64,000 bases of DNA. It comes from Petrosia ficiformis (Eukaryota > Porifera > Demospongiae > Haplosclerida > Petrosiidae). Both the position numbers and the translations under genes were made by a program. The stretch is from contig OX345642.1 of NCBI GenBank assembly GCA_947044365.1, forward strand, positions 186,001 to 250,000, written 5' to 3'. The notes under the pieces are model-generated. The model made no database searches, had not been told where the DNA came from, and saw only the letters and a program-made list of their open reading frames with translations. Position 1 is the first letter of the stretch, and each line of letters starts with the position of its first letter. Below, one piece after another: positions 1-12,456 of this stretch.

Positions 1-112
1 ATAGGGTCATACAGTAGTCCAGACTTGGGGTCATACAGTCATACAGTAGTCCAGACATGGGGTCATACAGTAGTCCAGACATGGGGTCATACAGTAGTGA
101 CCCAGATATGGG
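1..112. repeat. short tandem repeat, ~22-25 bp unit
   Basis: A phrase beginning gggtcatacagtagtccaga recurs four to five times. It lies upstream of the first recognisable TOPBP1 exon, so it is probably intronic. Confidence 0.7.
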
Positions 113-120
113 GTTAATTA

Positions 121-480
121 CATTCCTATTACCTTAAAAATCAGTACACTACTATTACTATTACTAAGTAAGTTAAAGTAATATTATATTACTATTACCT
201 TAAAAATCAGTACACTACTATTACTATTACTAAGTAAGTTAAAGTAATATTATATTACTATTCCTATTACCTTAAAAATCAGTACACTACTATTACTATT
301 ACTAAGTAAGTTAAAGTAATATTATATTACTATTCCTATTACCTTAAAAATCAGTACACTACTATTACATTACTAAGTAAGTTAAAGTAATATTATATTA
401 CTATTACTATTACCTTAAAAATCAGTACACTACTATTACACTACTATTACATTACTATTACCTCAACATTGAGATTGTAT
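121..480. repeat. minisatellite, ~65-74 bp unit
   Basis: About five copies of an AT-rich unit that contains ccttaaaaatcagtacacta followed by attactattactaagtaag. From 481 to 700 no gene is seen, only degenerate TATTAC-rich sequence and then a polypyrimidine stretch before the acceptor at 700. Confidence 0.75.
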
Positions 481-700
481 ATTACTGTAACTTGACTGTC
501 TATTACTATTTGTATTACCTCAGTTTTTAAATTACCTAATGCTATTACTATTACCTTGATCTTTACTATTATCTATTACCCCATGTCTGTTAACAGTAAA
601 TACTTGCATACATTTGTGTACATACACACATACATACGTACATACATACATGCATGAACACCCACTCACACTCTCCACTGTTCAAATACTCCACTCACAG

Positions 701-3700
701 GGTAAGCCATCAGAAGTGCTAAAAGATAAACTGTTACAAACAGCAAAACAAAATAATTGTATACTTGTTTCTCATTACTGGCTAATAATGGTATCTCATC
801 TCTTTATTTTATCATTAATATAATGATTATTGTTTTTACCATTTCAGTGTTCTCAAACAGGTCAACAAGAGGATGAGACACTGTACCCCTGTAATTATAA
901 TCCTAATAGAACCATTGTATGTGAGAAGAATTGTGTTTATTTATTTCAATGTTTATTTGTTTTTGTTTGTTTGGTTATTTATTCAGCCAGTATTATCACA
1001 AAGGATAAATAAACAAACGAAAGAGGATATAAATGAAGAGACACATCAAGAGGAAGAGACACATCAAGAGGAAGAGATACATCAAGAGGAAGAGATACAT
1101 CAAGATGAAGAGGAGCTAGAGAGAGAGGATCAGGAGTATGAGGATAGAATGATTGAAGAAATGGAACATGATATTGAGATACCTCCTGTTCCTCCTCCTC
1201 CTCCTCCTCAAGATAATGGAACTGATATATTAAAGAAACAATATCAAGATATTATAGAAAATGCTGGAAAGTATGTATACAACACAAAATGTGTATGTAA
1301 TGTATGTGTGTCCATGTATGTGTATGTGTGTCCATGTAATGTATATGTACATGTATGTGTGTCCATGTATGTATATGTGTGTCCATTTCGTGTGTCCATG
1401 TACATGTGTGTCCATGTATATGTATGTGGTGTCTATTTATATGTATGTACATGTAGGTATTATGTGTGCATTATGTATGTATATACATGACTTGTCTAAT
1501 TATGTAAGAATGTTTGTAATCTACATATGTACATATAGTATGTACATATGTGTATGTATAATATAATTATGTGTATATGTATATACGTACGTAGTGACTA
1601 CATACATGTACATATGTATGTACATGTATGTATGTATGTATGTACATGTACATGTATGTATGTAAACTATGTATGTACATATGTATATATATGTATGCCA
1701 GTACTTACAATACATGTATTAATACAATGTATTGATGTATGTCTTGTATACATAAACATACATAATGTATATATATGTAGGAACCAAAAAAAGAGACAGA
1801 TTCGACGTTTATTAAGAAGTAAGCAACTGAATTATATTTCAATTTAATAAATATTACTGTAATCATGTAATCATTACTATTTCAGGAGAAGGTGAACGCT
1901 CTCCATCAAAGGTAATTATATTAATAATAACTTATATTACATGTTTTAATGATAGGAAAGGAGTCCAAAGAGTAGAAGAAAATTACCTAGAAGATTTAAC
2001 AGACATGGAGGTAAGTAAAGTAACATCTCCTTCTTGGAGTTTACCTAATCTTCAGGTTCACCTCCTAATGATATTCATATCACTGACTCTCAATTAATGA
2101 CTGTAACTTATGATGATCCTGATAGTAGGGAACAACAAGAGAGATTATTAGCTTTTATGAGACAGTTAGCATCTATCTCTTTATAACTTTGTTCATCTAT
2201 TTATATATCTACTATCCATTCATCAATCCATTCATCCATCCATCTATCCATCCATCTGTCCATTCATCCATCCATCTATCCATCCATCCATCTATCCATC
2301 CATTCATCTGTCCATTCATCCATCCATCTATCCATCCATCCATCTATCCATCCATTCATCTGTCCATTCATCCATCCATCTATCCATCCATCCATCTATC
2401 CATCCATTCATCTGTCCATTCATCCATCCATCTATCCATCCATCTATCCATCCATCTATCCATCCATCCATCCATCAATTCATCCATCCATCTATCCATT
2501 CATTCATCTGTCCATCAATCCATCCATCCATCCATCAATCTATTCATCACCAAATTATTCCATTCATTATCATTTCAGAGAGAAGGAAGATGAACTAGTG
2601 TTTGAAGACCATCCATTACCTATTGACCAATCAACCAATGTCCCATTAATAGTTAATATCCAATCTCCACCAGATAAAGTCACTCAGTCTTGTATTAACT
2701 CACCACACCAACAAATAAATACAAGTCGACAAACACGATCAATGTCTCGAGCTACTAAAGAACATATACCTAATCTTCCCTGTACTCCTGTTGTCCCATC
2801 TCTTGGACTTCCCATTGTTACACATGGAAAATTAGACTTACCAAGTAAGTTATAAATGATGAATAATGTTAAATTGATTTCATTACAATAGATGAACCAC
2901 TATACGATGATAAGAACCAGGTATATATAACTATTATATAATATAATAACATTTAATGTGTTGATAGTATGTACAAAAATCAAGACAACCACATCAGAAA
3001 AAGATTGTGTTTCTTCTCTCATCACTAAATGTACAGGTTAGAGTATGCACACCTGATCTTCACATCATTGGAATGTTATATATTACATGCTGACTCATCG
3101 GTTGAGTTAGCATGTAATATACACACATGGCATTGATTAAATTCCAATGATGTGCGATGGCACGTATAACACATAAGCTATCAAGTGTAATGTACTATAA
3201 TTATGTCTTTTCTTATAGGAGAAGGCTGATTATGGTGCTCTAATACAAGACTTGGGTGGAGAATATTGTGAATCTGATCACTTCACATCTAAATGTACTC
3301 ATCTTGTAGTTGGAAGGTCAAGTAGAACAGAGAAATATCTTGCAGCATGTGCCTCAGGGAAATGGGTATTAGGAAGAACATATATGGAGGCATGCAGAGC
3401 TAAGAATGAGTTTGTTGAGGTGAATATGTGGCGTGTTGGTCCAAATTCTATTTATTCTAATTAACAGGAGAATGAGTATGAGTGGGGTGTACAGAGTTCT
3501 GGAAAGGCCACACCTCTTGATGATGCTCCAAAAAAATGGAGAGAGAAAATAGAGAGAAAGAAGAAAGGGAGACCTGATCAAGATATTAGTAATATAGGTG
3601 CTTTTGAGGGATGGAAAGTGAGTATCAATATCGTCAGTTAATCATTGTCAAATTTCCCTTTTAATAGGTAATGCTTTGTGTAGAACAGGCTAAACAGAAT

Positions 3701-4025
3701 GGTCTTCGTCGACTTCTGGAAGCAGGAGGTGCTACTGTCGTTCCTTCAACGCAGCTTGTGTCAGCGATTACATCAAATTACTTAACGCATGCATTTCTTA
3801 ATCCATCATGTATTCCTAAAGGGCCTCTACTCTCTGTTGAGTTATTAGTTCAGCACAATGTCCATTGTATGAGACCCGACTATATAGCGGAGTACCTACA
3901 AAAAGTAAGTTTTCACAATTCATTATGGGTGTGATAATAACATTATTTAGGAAACTCCGCCTACATCTGAACAATTCATATTACCTGAAGCATTGAAACT
4001 AATGCATCAACACACCGGTAATTAA
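701..4025 (+). CDS. TOPBP1: TOPBP1 ortholog, C-terminal half (partial; 5' part outside or unrecognised)
   Basis: DNA topoisomerase 2-binding protein 1 is a nuclear multi-BRCT scaffold that activates ATR at stalled forks and breaks. Exons in phase: 701-790, 848-916, 987-1270, 1781-1818, 1886-1911, 1956-2010, 2056-2164, 2579-2844, 2892-2920, 2968-3036, 3219-3419, 3468-3617, 3668-3904, 3951-4025. The first two exons match the end of BRCT6 (SHYWL, then [11 protein letters not shown]). The middle is acidic and proline-rich, like the region carrying the ATR-activating segment. The last four exons are the BRCT7/8 pair: [31 protein letters not shown], then [12 protein letters not shown] and the ending [15 protein letters not shown]. 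An unusual repeated EETHQEE block is coded near 1030-1110. Introns hold ATGT (1290-1780) and ATCC (2200-2545) arrays. Stop is TAA at 4023-4025. The ortholog call is firm; exons before 701 were not found. Confidence 0.92.
2200..2550. repeat. ATCC/ATCT microsatellite array in a TOPBP1 intron
   Basis: A near-continuous run of catc/tatc tetranucleotides fills the intron between the exons ending at 2164 and starting at 2579. The long Ile-His-Pro-Ser reading frame across it is an artefact of the repeat. Confidence 0.9.
3061..3154. repeat. foldback (MITE-like) element in a TOPBP1 intron
   Basis: Outer 14-bp inverted repeats cacatcattggaat (3061-3074) and attccaatgatgtg (3141-3154) enclose a second, longer inverted pair: 3079-3096 with 3104-3121, arms tattacatgct and agcatgtaata. 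It has no coding capacity. Confidence 0.7.
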
Positions 4026-4159
4026 AACTATGTAATTTTCAAAAATTTCTTTTCTACTTATAATTAGAGATCTATTATAATTATATCCCTGAAAATTATT
4101 TTTTAAGATTTCGAAATTTCTTGAAAAACAAAAACTAATCAATGAGTTATTATGTTTCA

Positions 4160-5452
4160 TCAACCAATGAAATTCATTACAACCAAATGCAATACAATAT
4201 GAGCAAATATGAAGTCAGCAAATGCTCTTTCTGGACTGATTGTTTCAAACTGAGATCTGTTCTGAGGATTTGATTGGATACGTAGACACACTGTGAGTAT
4301 GAGAGGGTATGGATTAACAATAAAATAATGTGTCCGTGTATATCTATATGTACACAATGCAAGGGATTACAGGTTGGCATTAGTCTGGCGTAGCCACACC
4401 CTTCGCTTGGAGACATGCCTATAACTGACTTGTACAAGCTCGCAGAAATATTGCGAGCCAATCAGATTGCTCTAACCACCCACTCAAACCACAAAGTCTT
4501 CTAAGCTCCACCCGTATACAACACGTGAATAAGCATGTTGAAGTGATGGAAGTAGAAAAGTACAGAAGAGCTATAAGGAGCTCTGTGAGCGCTCTCGGTT
4601 ATAGCGAGTTAAAGAATGAACAAGAAGAAATCATTCTCAGGTTTATCTTTGGTAGCTGAAAAACACGCAACATCCACTTCTTCGCTTAATCCTAACTCTT
4701 GAAGCTTTGCTTCAAAAAAAAAATACTTCCAAACTGGTAGCACATGCTTTGAAGAGTCACTGTCCAACAAACGACGCTGTTTAACCTTTAACGCATCTCC
4801 ACAAGCAAGACAAATGACAGCCATTCACTCACGCTTTAGTTCATTTAGTTCACACGAGAACTTGAGGAGTGGCTTACAATAACTGGCTAAGTACCCCCAC
4901 CCTACTTCCACATTCCATTCTGTACAAGTCGGTTATAGGCATGTCCCCAGACCCTTCCTCCTCCAAGCGAAGGGTGTGGCTACGCCAGACTAGGTTGGCA
5001 TGGCAATATCCAAGCTGTAGTAGTCATGAGAGCTAGATTCTAGCTCGCACAACTACTCCAACATGATTGATTGAATATTACTATGCCTGCCTGTAAATGT
5101 TATTGCAAGGATTCTCCACTGTACATATATATGTATAGTTATATTCTTATTCAAGTAGGTGTGTTTTAACAATAAAGTAAACCAGTATGTATATATATAT
5201 ATATACATATATATATACATACTAGTCATATGCCTTACCTCCTAAGACAAAACTTCCCACAGTAGATATAAATCCAGATAGAAAAGAATTAAAAGGAAAA
5301 GTGCCCACCAAGCAGCAGTATATAAACTGTATGATACCAGTCACCATTATATACCCCAGATAAGCATCTATCAATTTCAGTTTCAGAGAAGTTTGATCTT
5401 TATAATGAATCCATAAGTCGTTCAAGACACCAATAATACCTTCTGAAGGCAT
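4160..5452 (-). CDS. DAD1: DAD1, oligosaccharyltransferase subunit
   Basis: Defender against cell death 1 is a small multi-pass ER membrane subunit of the oligosaccharyltransferase complex that N-glycosylates nascent proteins. Two exons: 5239-5452 and 4160-4290, joined in phase through a valine codon to give 114 residues; animal DAD1 is about 113. The sequence shows [11 protein letters not shown], the family signature [15 protein letters not shown], then [23 protein letters not shown] and the end HLVVMNFIG. The 948-bp intron is mostly one transposable element (4381-4992) plus AT-rich flanks. The 3' end converges on TOPBP1 with 134 bp between stops. The start at 5452 lies 159 bp from the divergent CSPP1 start. 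The call is near certain. Confidence 0.97.
4381..4992. mobile_element. Mutator-like non-autonomous DNA transposon (MITE) in the DAD1 intron
   Basis: Ends are inverted repeats: tagtctggcgtagccacacc at 4381 and its reverse complement ending at 4992. Similarity runs about 55-70 bp inward; the right arm carries a ~15-bp insertion relative to the left. The 9-bp direct repeat ggttggcat flanks it at 4372-4380 and 4993-5001. Long terminal inverted repeats with a 9-bp target duplication fit the Mutator (MULE) superfamily. No transposase is present, so it would need one supplied in trans. Confidence 0.75.
4609..4824 (-). other. 71-residue reading frame inside the MITE (Cys-rich N-terminus)
   Basis: The frame starts ATG and ends inside the element. 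Its N-terminus ([13 protein letters not shown], then RRLL) has a CxxC pair like the start of a small zinc-binding domain, followed by a charged stretch. It may be a remnant of a transposon-encoded or captured DNA-binding protein. I do not recognise the family securely and there is no evidence of expression. Confidence 0.3.
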
Positions 5453-5611
5453 GATTAGAAACCTATTGTCCCTCCTTTTAGCATGTGTTTTTGAATATTA
5501 CTTTAATTACAAATTAATAGAATAAAAATGGTCTATGCAACTATGGTAACAGGATGGTTGCCATGGTAATATGTGGTAAACATAATTAATTTTTGTACAT
5601 GAGATATTGTA
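5453..5611. promoter_or_regulatory. divergent DAD1/CSPP1 spacer with X-box-like motif
   Basis: A 159-bp spacer between two start codons. At 5557-5570 it contains gttgccatggtaat, one base from the RFX-type X-box pattern GTTGCCATGGYAAC, 41 bp upstream of the CSPP1 ATG. A related half-match, gcaactatggtaac, lies just upstream (5537-5550). Confidence 0.45.
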
Positions 5612-5716
5612 ATGTCTGCTACAATAATGAATAGCTCTTTAGTGGATGACTTCATTAAGACACACAGGACAAAACTTACTGAAGAGAAATCAAGAATGAA
5701 AGGAGAGTTGACAAGG

Positions 5717-5763
<47 letters not shown>

Positions 5764-8700
5764 TATATATATGTCTTTAGAGCAGTGGTTGGGATTTTAC
5801 CTAATGATGAGGGTCGTACAGCTGAACTGGAACGCAGGAGGAAAGAAATGAAAGATGAGTATGTAGCTTATCTTGATGGTAAAGAGAATTATCAACCAAG
5901 GAGATGGATAGGTGACTTGAGTAAGACAAAAACTATTTCAGATATTCGACAAGAAATGCAAACAAAGAGAGAAAAAGAAATAGACTTTGGTAGTAAGGAA
6001 AGAAGAGATGTAAATACTGACAACCATCGTACTGGAAGGACTGGAAGAGAATCTAATTATCCTCATGTGGGTGTGGCCAAGGTATCACATGACTGGGATG
6101 AAGAAGAAAAAGACTTACATACATGGGCAAGAAAAAGAGGAAATCTACAGACTTCTCGCTCTCCACCATATCATAAAGATGATCTTTCTTCAAGATCAAT
6201 CTCAGCTCCAGTGGTTGGTTTAGCTCGACTAGGTTTTGGACAGGAAGAAGATCCTGTAGAGAAGAGACAGAAACAATTACAATATAGATATGATTTAATG
6301 GAACAAATGAAAGAAAGGAATAAAGGTGAACATGCCATAGCCATTAGGAAAAGAGAAGAACTTACAAGTCCTCAACAAAGAAGACAAGATGTCAAACGTA
6401 GTGAAGAGACAACTGATAGAGAGTTATATAGACACAATATTTCTCACATGCCTCATGATGATAATGAGATACAAACTCAATATCATTCAAAACCCTCACG
6501 TCATACTCAATATCCTCCTCCTCTACCATATGACCACACCCATACCATACCATATGACCACACCCATCCTCCTCATCTGCAATATGACCACACCCATCCT
6601 CCTTCTGTACCATATACTCGCCTGCAATATGACCACACCCGCCCTCCTTATCCTAATTATTATTCATACCATTATCCACCATATCCTCCTCCTCATCCTC
6701 CTCATCCTCCTCATCATCCTCCTCATCCTCCTCACATGTATTATTATGACACACCGGACATGTACTCACATAATCCATATCTAATACCTGTAAATAAATA
6801 CACTAGAAATAACTCACCCCCAACATCCAGGAATGGTACGAGATCACCTCTTATATCCAGAAAGAGTCCTGTGGGATATAGAACTTCACCTAAAGAAGAG
6901 AAAAAAGAGGTTAGGTGGAGAGACAAAGGATATTCCAGGAATACAGAAAACTCGGCTGCTGCCCTTCGTGCAATTCTAGACCAACAAGTGAGAGAGAAGA
7001 AGGAGAGGGAAAAGAAAGAAAAGAATGAAAAAGAGAAACTATATCGTAGAATAGATGCAGAAGCTGAGGTGTATGATCCATGGGGTAAACCAGGTGCTGG
7101 AGCTCCATTAACAGATCCTAGTGGAAATCTAATAGCAGAGAGAGGTCAAATGAGAAAATCATTTGATGGAACCAGTCCTCGTTTGTCAGAAGAAGAGAGA
7201 AAGAAAATGATGCAAGAGAAACAACGTCAGGAATTAGAAGAACAGGTGAGATTAATAATGTGACAACACATCACACACATTTATGGTGGCTTTTTCCCAC
7301 ACAAACTGTTAGATGTGATAGGAAAGTTATTAATGATGTACCAAGGGCTAGTTGAACACTGGTTTTATTATATATCATGTGGTATTAATGATGTACCAAG
7401 GGCTAGTTGAACACTGGTTTTATTATATATCATGTGGTATTAATGATGTACCAAGGGCTAGTTGAACACTGGTTTTATTATATATCATGTGGTATTAATG
7501 CTGTACCAAGGGCTAGTTGAACACTGGTTTTATTATATATCATGTGGTATTAATGATGTACCAAGGGCTAGTTGAACACTGGTTTTATTATATATCATGT
7601 GGTATTAATGCTGTACCAAGGGCTAGTTGAACACTGGTTTTATTATATATCATGTGGTATTAATGCTGTACCAAGGGCTAGTTGAACACTGGTTTTATTA
7701 TATATCATGTGGTATTAATGATGTACCAAGGGCTAGTTGAACACTGTTTTATTATATATCATGTGGTATTAATGATGTACCAAGGACTAGTTGAACACTG
7801 GTTTTATTATATATCATGTGGTATTAATGCTGTACCAAGGGCTAGTTGAACACTGGTTTTATTATATATCATGTGGTATTAATGATGTACCAAGGGCTAG
7901 TTGAACACTGGTTTTATTATATATCATGTGGTATTAATGATGTACCAAGGGCTAGTTGAACACTGGTTTTATTATATATCATGTGGTGTTAATGATGTAC
8001 CAAGGGCTAGTTGAACACTGGTTTTATTATATATCATGTGGTGTTAATGATGTACCAAGGGCTAGTTGAACACTGGTTTTATTATATATCATGTGGTATT
8101 AATGATGTACCAAGGGCTAGTTGAACACTGGTTTTATTATATATCATGTGGTGTTAATGATGTACCAAGGGCTAGTTGAACACTGGTTTTATTATATATC
8201 ATGTGGTATTAATGCTGTACCAAGGGCTAGTTGAACACTGGTTTTATTATATATCATGTGGTATTAATGATGTACCAAGGGCTAGTTGAACACTGGTTTT
8301 ATTATATATCATGTGGTATTAATGATGTACCAAGGGCTAGTTGAACACTGGTTTTATTATATATCATGTGGTATTAATGATGTACCAAGGGCTAGTTGAA
8401 CACTGGTTTTATTATATATCATGTGGTATTAATGATGTACCAAGGGCTAGTTGAACACTGGTTTTATTATATATCATGTGTTGTATTTTTTACAGATTAG
8501 AATTCATCAAGAAAAACAAATGAAAGATAAACTACAAAGACAAAGGGAAGATGAGGATGAAGAGAAACGTTTAAAAGAGGAGTGCGAAAGACTTAATATT
8601 AGAGAGAAGAAAGAGTTCCATGAGGAGATGAAGAGAAAGAATGAAGAGAAGAATAAAGAGATAGAAAGGCCTATATCACAACTACTATCTAAACAAGAGT

Positions 8701-10044
8701 TAGCAGAACAAAGGCTAATTGAAGAATTAGAAAAGAAAAAGAGGGTACAAGAGGAAGAGAAAAAGAGATTAGATAGATTGGCTGATAAGATGGCTAGTGA
8801 GAAAAAACCAGATTGGAGAAACAGATCACAGTCTCCACCTATCCCTGCATTGAGGAACAATCCTCAGCCCCTTCCTCGTCCATTATCTATATCCCCTCCT
8901 GTACCTGCAATTAAGATGGAATCTTTAGGACACTCTCTTCAATCTGACATAATTCCCCACATAACCACACCTACAACTCATCAAGTACTGCCTGTTCATA
9001 ATAATGAACCACTTCCACAAGAACCACACAATGTTGATCATATGACTGATCACATGACTGATCAGGTGACTGATCATGTGACCAATCATATTTCTTTTAA
9101 CAAAACATCAAAAACAATTGATTACCATCCTTCCACATCTGATGTGCAAATTATACCACACAAAAGTCTACATCAACGAAAACCTTCTTCAGAAGTTCTT
9201 CAAGGACTCTCTGATCTTAAAAACCATATTCGTAAAACTCAACATCAAGAGTCAGTGAATCCTATGCCAATTCGTATGAAACCATCTATACCTAGATACC
9301 AAACTCAAACATCAGCAGTGCAACAATTTAATCAAATCAAATATTCAAAACCATCTGATTCCCGAGTACAGTTCTGGCGTGAGTATCCTCATCCTCCTCG
9401 TAATGACACTGCATTAGAAATACAACAAGATGCTCTTATAAGACACCAAAGAAAACAGATTGAGAATGAGAAGAGAGGAGGAGAGAGAGGAAGAGAGAGA
9501 GGAGGAGAGAAAGGAGGTAAGAGAATTGAGAGAATAAATACAAGAGAAACAAGTATAAGAGGACAAAGAGAAGGAGGAGGTAAATATATATACATGTACA
9601 TGTATACATACATACATACATATATACATACATACATACATACATACATACATACATAATTATAATTATACATACATTATATTATCAATAGATCATCGTC
9701 GTCGTCATTGGGATTCCTCATCTACCTCCTTCACAATTGGATCTGCATTACCAGATAATCCAGTGGGACCACGCCCACCCAGTGGCCAATCATTATATAC
9801 AATAAATACACTTGATATAGATACTTTGGCCACTCGTAATGAAGAGAGAGCTCGTCGTTTAGAAGCTATTCTCAATGCTAATGATAGGGGCACTAGAGAT
9901 GCTAACCCTCGATCAGTACTTGATAATTTCATGAAAACTAGGAATACTACTAAAAATGAGGGAATACCCTGCTTGTTAACTAATAATGGATCAGAGACTA
10001 GTCTTGATTGTGAAACTACATTTCAAACACTTAGCTCAAATTAA
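5612..10044 (+). CDS. CSPP1: CSPP1-like centrosome and spindle pole associated protein
   Basis: CSPP1 binds microtubule lumens and minus ends and acts at centrosomes, spindle poles and the ciliary axoneme. Four coding exons: 5612-5715, 5781-7245, 8496-9579, 9692-10044, all in phase, giving 1001 residues. The N-terminus (SLVDDFIKTHRTKLTEEK) resembles the family start. The diagnostic block is YDPWGKPGAGAPLTDPSGNL near the end of exon 2, followed by EERKKMMQEKQRQELEEQ and long Glu/Lys/Arg coiled coil at the start of exon 3. The C-terminus has LDIDTLATRNEERARRLEAI. Odd features are a Tyr-Asp-His-Thr-His repeat and a Pro/His run in exon 2 (about 6520-6740), and a TDHMTDQVTDHV repeat in exon 3. Intron 2 is a 55-bp minisatellite. 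The stop lies 93 bp from the convergent PLA2G15 stop. Confidence 0.88.
7327..8480. repeat. 55-bp minisatellite, ~21 copies, in CSPP1 intron 2
   Basis: Unit contains atgtaccaagggctagttga and ttattatatatcatgtggta, repeating every 55 bp with near-perfect identity. Variants are gatgta/gctgta and gtatt/gtgtt, plus one 1-bp deletion near 7746. It fills almost the whole intron between donor 7246 and acceptor 8495. Confidence 0.95.
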
Positions 10045-10137
10045 TAATTTATTTTCAGCAATAAAATTAATAATGAGGGGATGCATTCAAATATACACTT
10101 AATTATTATAATTATCATTACAAAAATAGTTTTGTTT

Positions 10138-12456
10138 TTAAGATGAATATATGATCTTATCAACAGCATCAATAACACGTTTGTTCTTTATCATGTGGAC
10201 ATGTTCAACAGGGGAAAACGACTTGAGGTAAACCTTGTAACTCTGTTCCTTCACCCATCGTGAACATATTGTTAGTGATTGTTTTGGTACAGTCCCATCT
10301 CCATCCCCTGTCACCACATCAGGAGGTTCATCTGGATATTGTTCCTCGTTGTATGTCAATTGTAATGGAGTCTCTTTTCCAAGTCCATAGTAACAGTATG
10401 TAGTTACATTAGGTGCAGGGAATTTGCTAGTATTATCCATTAATCCACGATACATCTCCCATGTATATTTCAATCCTAAATCATTAAACAAATCCTCATA
10501 ATCATTAGCAGTATAATTCCTTTTTGGAGTAAAAGCTAAAGGAAAATCTCCCCATACATCACCACGAGGAGGAAGGAGCCACATTGTACTTTGGTACGAA
10601 CGAGCACTCTCTCTACCCCAAATTGGACGATCAATAAATATTCCTTCGTTGTCTCCAGAGATCATAGCTCGAACACTTTTCACAGAGCCTGCCCAAACTG
10701 CTGATAAGGTAATGAATTGTTTGATGTGCTTATCTTTCCAAGTCTGGTCAACAAACTCAGTTAAGAAATATAGAGAGATTGGACCACCCATACTATGAGT
10801 CAAAATAGTGATCTTGTGTTTATATGTATCGTACATATCTTCTATCATTGATTTCACTTTGTCAAAATATCCTTGTTTAAGAAGACCAACTGTAATAACA
10901 AATTATATATTGTGGGTTAATAATCATATGATGTTATATACATAGCTAATTGGTGGAAACCACAAATATGAAGACTTGTGTTGTTTCATAACAATTATAA
11001 GGACAGTATTGTGCCTACATTCATACTATACCATATCATATAAATACAACACGATTCTTTATATGAAGAAGTAACCAATCTTACTTACACTCCATATAGT
11101 TATTATAGTTGATAAAAATTGCATTTCTATTTATAACCCACTTGTGGATCAAAGTCTATAATATAAACTGATAAATTATGACGTATACTAATCAACCTTT
11201 GGAAAACATTTTAAATTAATTTATACCTGGAGCAAATCTCCAATCAAATGGTGCAGCTCTTATAGTTTCTCCTCTACTATATCCTTTGTCTACAAAGTTC
11301 GCTACTATATCATGAAAATAATTAGTAATATCAGTGAATTTTAATGAAGGATCCAGATATTCCACACTCTCTGTTCGTCCAAAATCACGAGTTACTATTT
11401 CAACTCCTTCTGTATTTCTATATTCTTTAGTATCGGGATCATAATGTAACCTGCAATTAATATCATAATTAATGTATAATTAGAATAATTTCCTGTCAAT
11501 TACATTAATATAATTTTATAATTGATATTAATATTATAAAGAATATTTCACTCACAATACTGACCAAATGATAACAGTTGACAAATTGGGATTTGTTTAA
11601 ATTAGAGTGTTGTTTTAAATAATATGACAGGAGATATTGTCAAGGGAAACTGTAACCAAATGTTTGCAGAGAAGAATGTAATAATTGGCTCAGCACAAAA
11701 GAGGAAAATGCACAGACCCTGTGATGTAAATTTAATAATAGTAACACATAGACTACTGAACTTTTAAATACTCGCTTTGCTATCTTCCTAAAACTATCGA
11801 AGATTCTGACTTACTCAGTTTGATATAAGATACAATCATGAGCTGTAGGATGACAGCAAAGAGAGCATTTGAAAGTGCAGTAATCTCTATGTTACTATGA
11901 TTAAAGGTACGTCACATAATCTAATGAATTTTATTGGTACGTTGAAAATTCTGCAATATGCTACAAAATCTATAGCACTATTCTAGCTCCTAGTCATTCC
12001 CTCCTCCATCAAATGTCTGACCTGCAGACTATTAATAATTACGATACCTATCAAGTGCGAAATTGATCATGTGACTTACATTATATTATCACTACCACAT
12101 TTCTCAATAGGGTATGCCAATTGTTCAAAACTAAGCCACAAGCTATACCAATCGGATTCCTTATCACAGAAGAAATATTTGACGGCTGTACGATTCAGTC
12201 TAGCCCATAATTGACTTCCAAGAATACCAGGGACTGTAAATAAGAAATAATAATTATGATCATATCATACTGGGGAACCAGTTTATTGTTTAGTGGTTGT
12301 TACCCATACGAATGTAAACAATTATTACATTGATGATCCCTTACTAATTGCAATCGGATTATCACTAGGTTCTGTAGCCAATGATAGACCTCCTACCCAA
12401 CTGAGAAATGTCAAAAAGGCTAAGATGGTAGCTCTTTTACTGCCTCGTTTCATCAT
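10138..12456 (-). CDS. PLA2G15: PLA2G15-like lysosomal phospholipase A/acyltransferase (LCAT family)
   Basis: LCAT-family alpha/beta hydrolase; PLA2G15 deacylates phospholipids and transacylates ceramide in lysosomes. Exons: 12345-12456, 12080-12233, 11227-11450, 10138-10889 (413 residues). An N-terminal hydrophobic segment (ATILAFLTFLSWVGGLSLA) is a signal peptide. Then come IPGILGSQLWARL (oxyanion region), FGRTESVEYLDPS, RGETIRAAPFDWRFAP, and the nucleophile elbow THSMGG. The catalytic Asp is in GDGDGTVP and the His in EHVHM. Family members usually read AHSMG; here the preceding residue is Thr. Introns 10890-11226 and 11451-12079 contain nothing recognisable. It is divergent from the MTSS1-like gene across 265 bp. 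Confidence 0.93.

Noticed and set aside
7327..8480. CRISPR-like array
   Set aside because: Units are contiguous with no unique spacers, and the locus is an intron of an animal gene.
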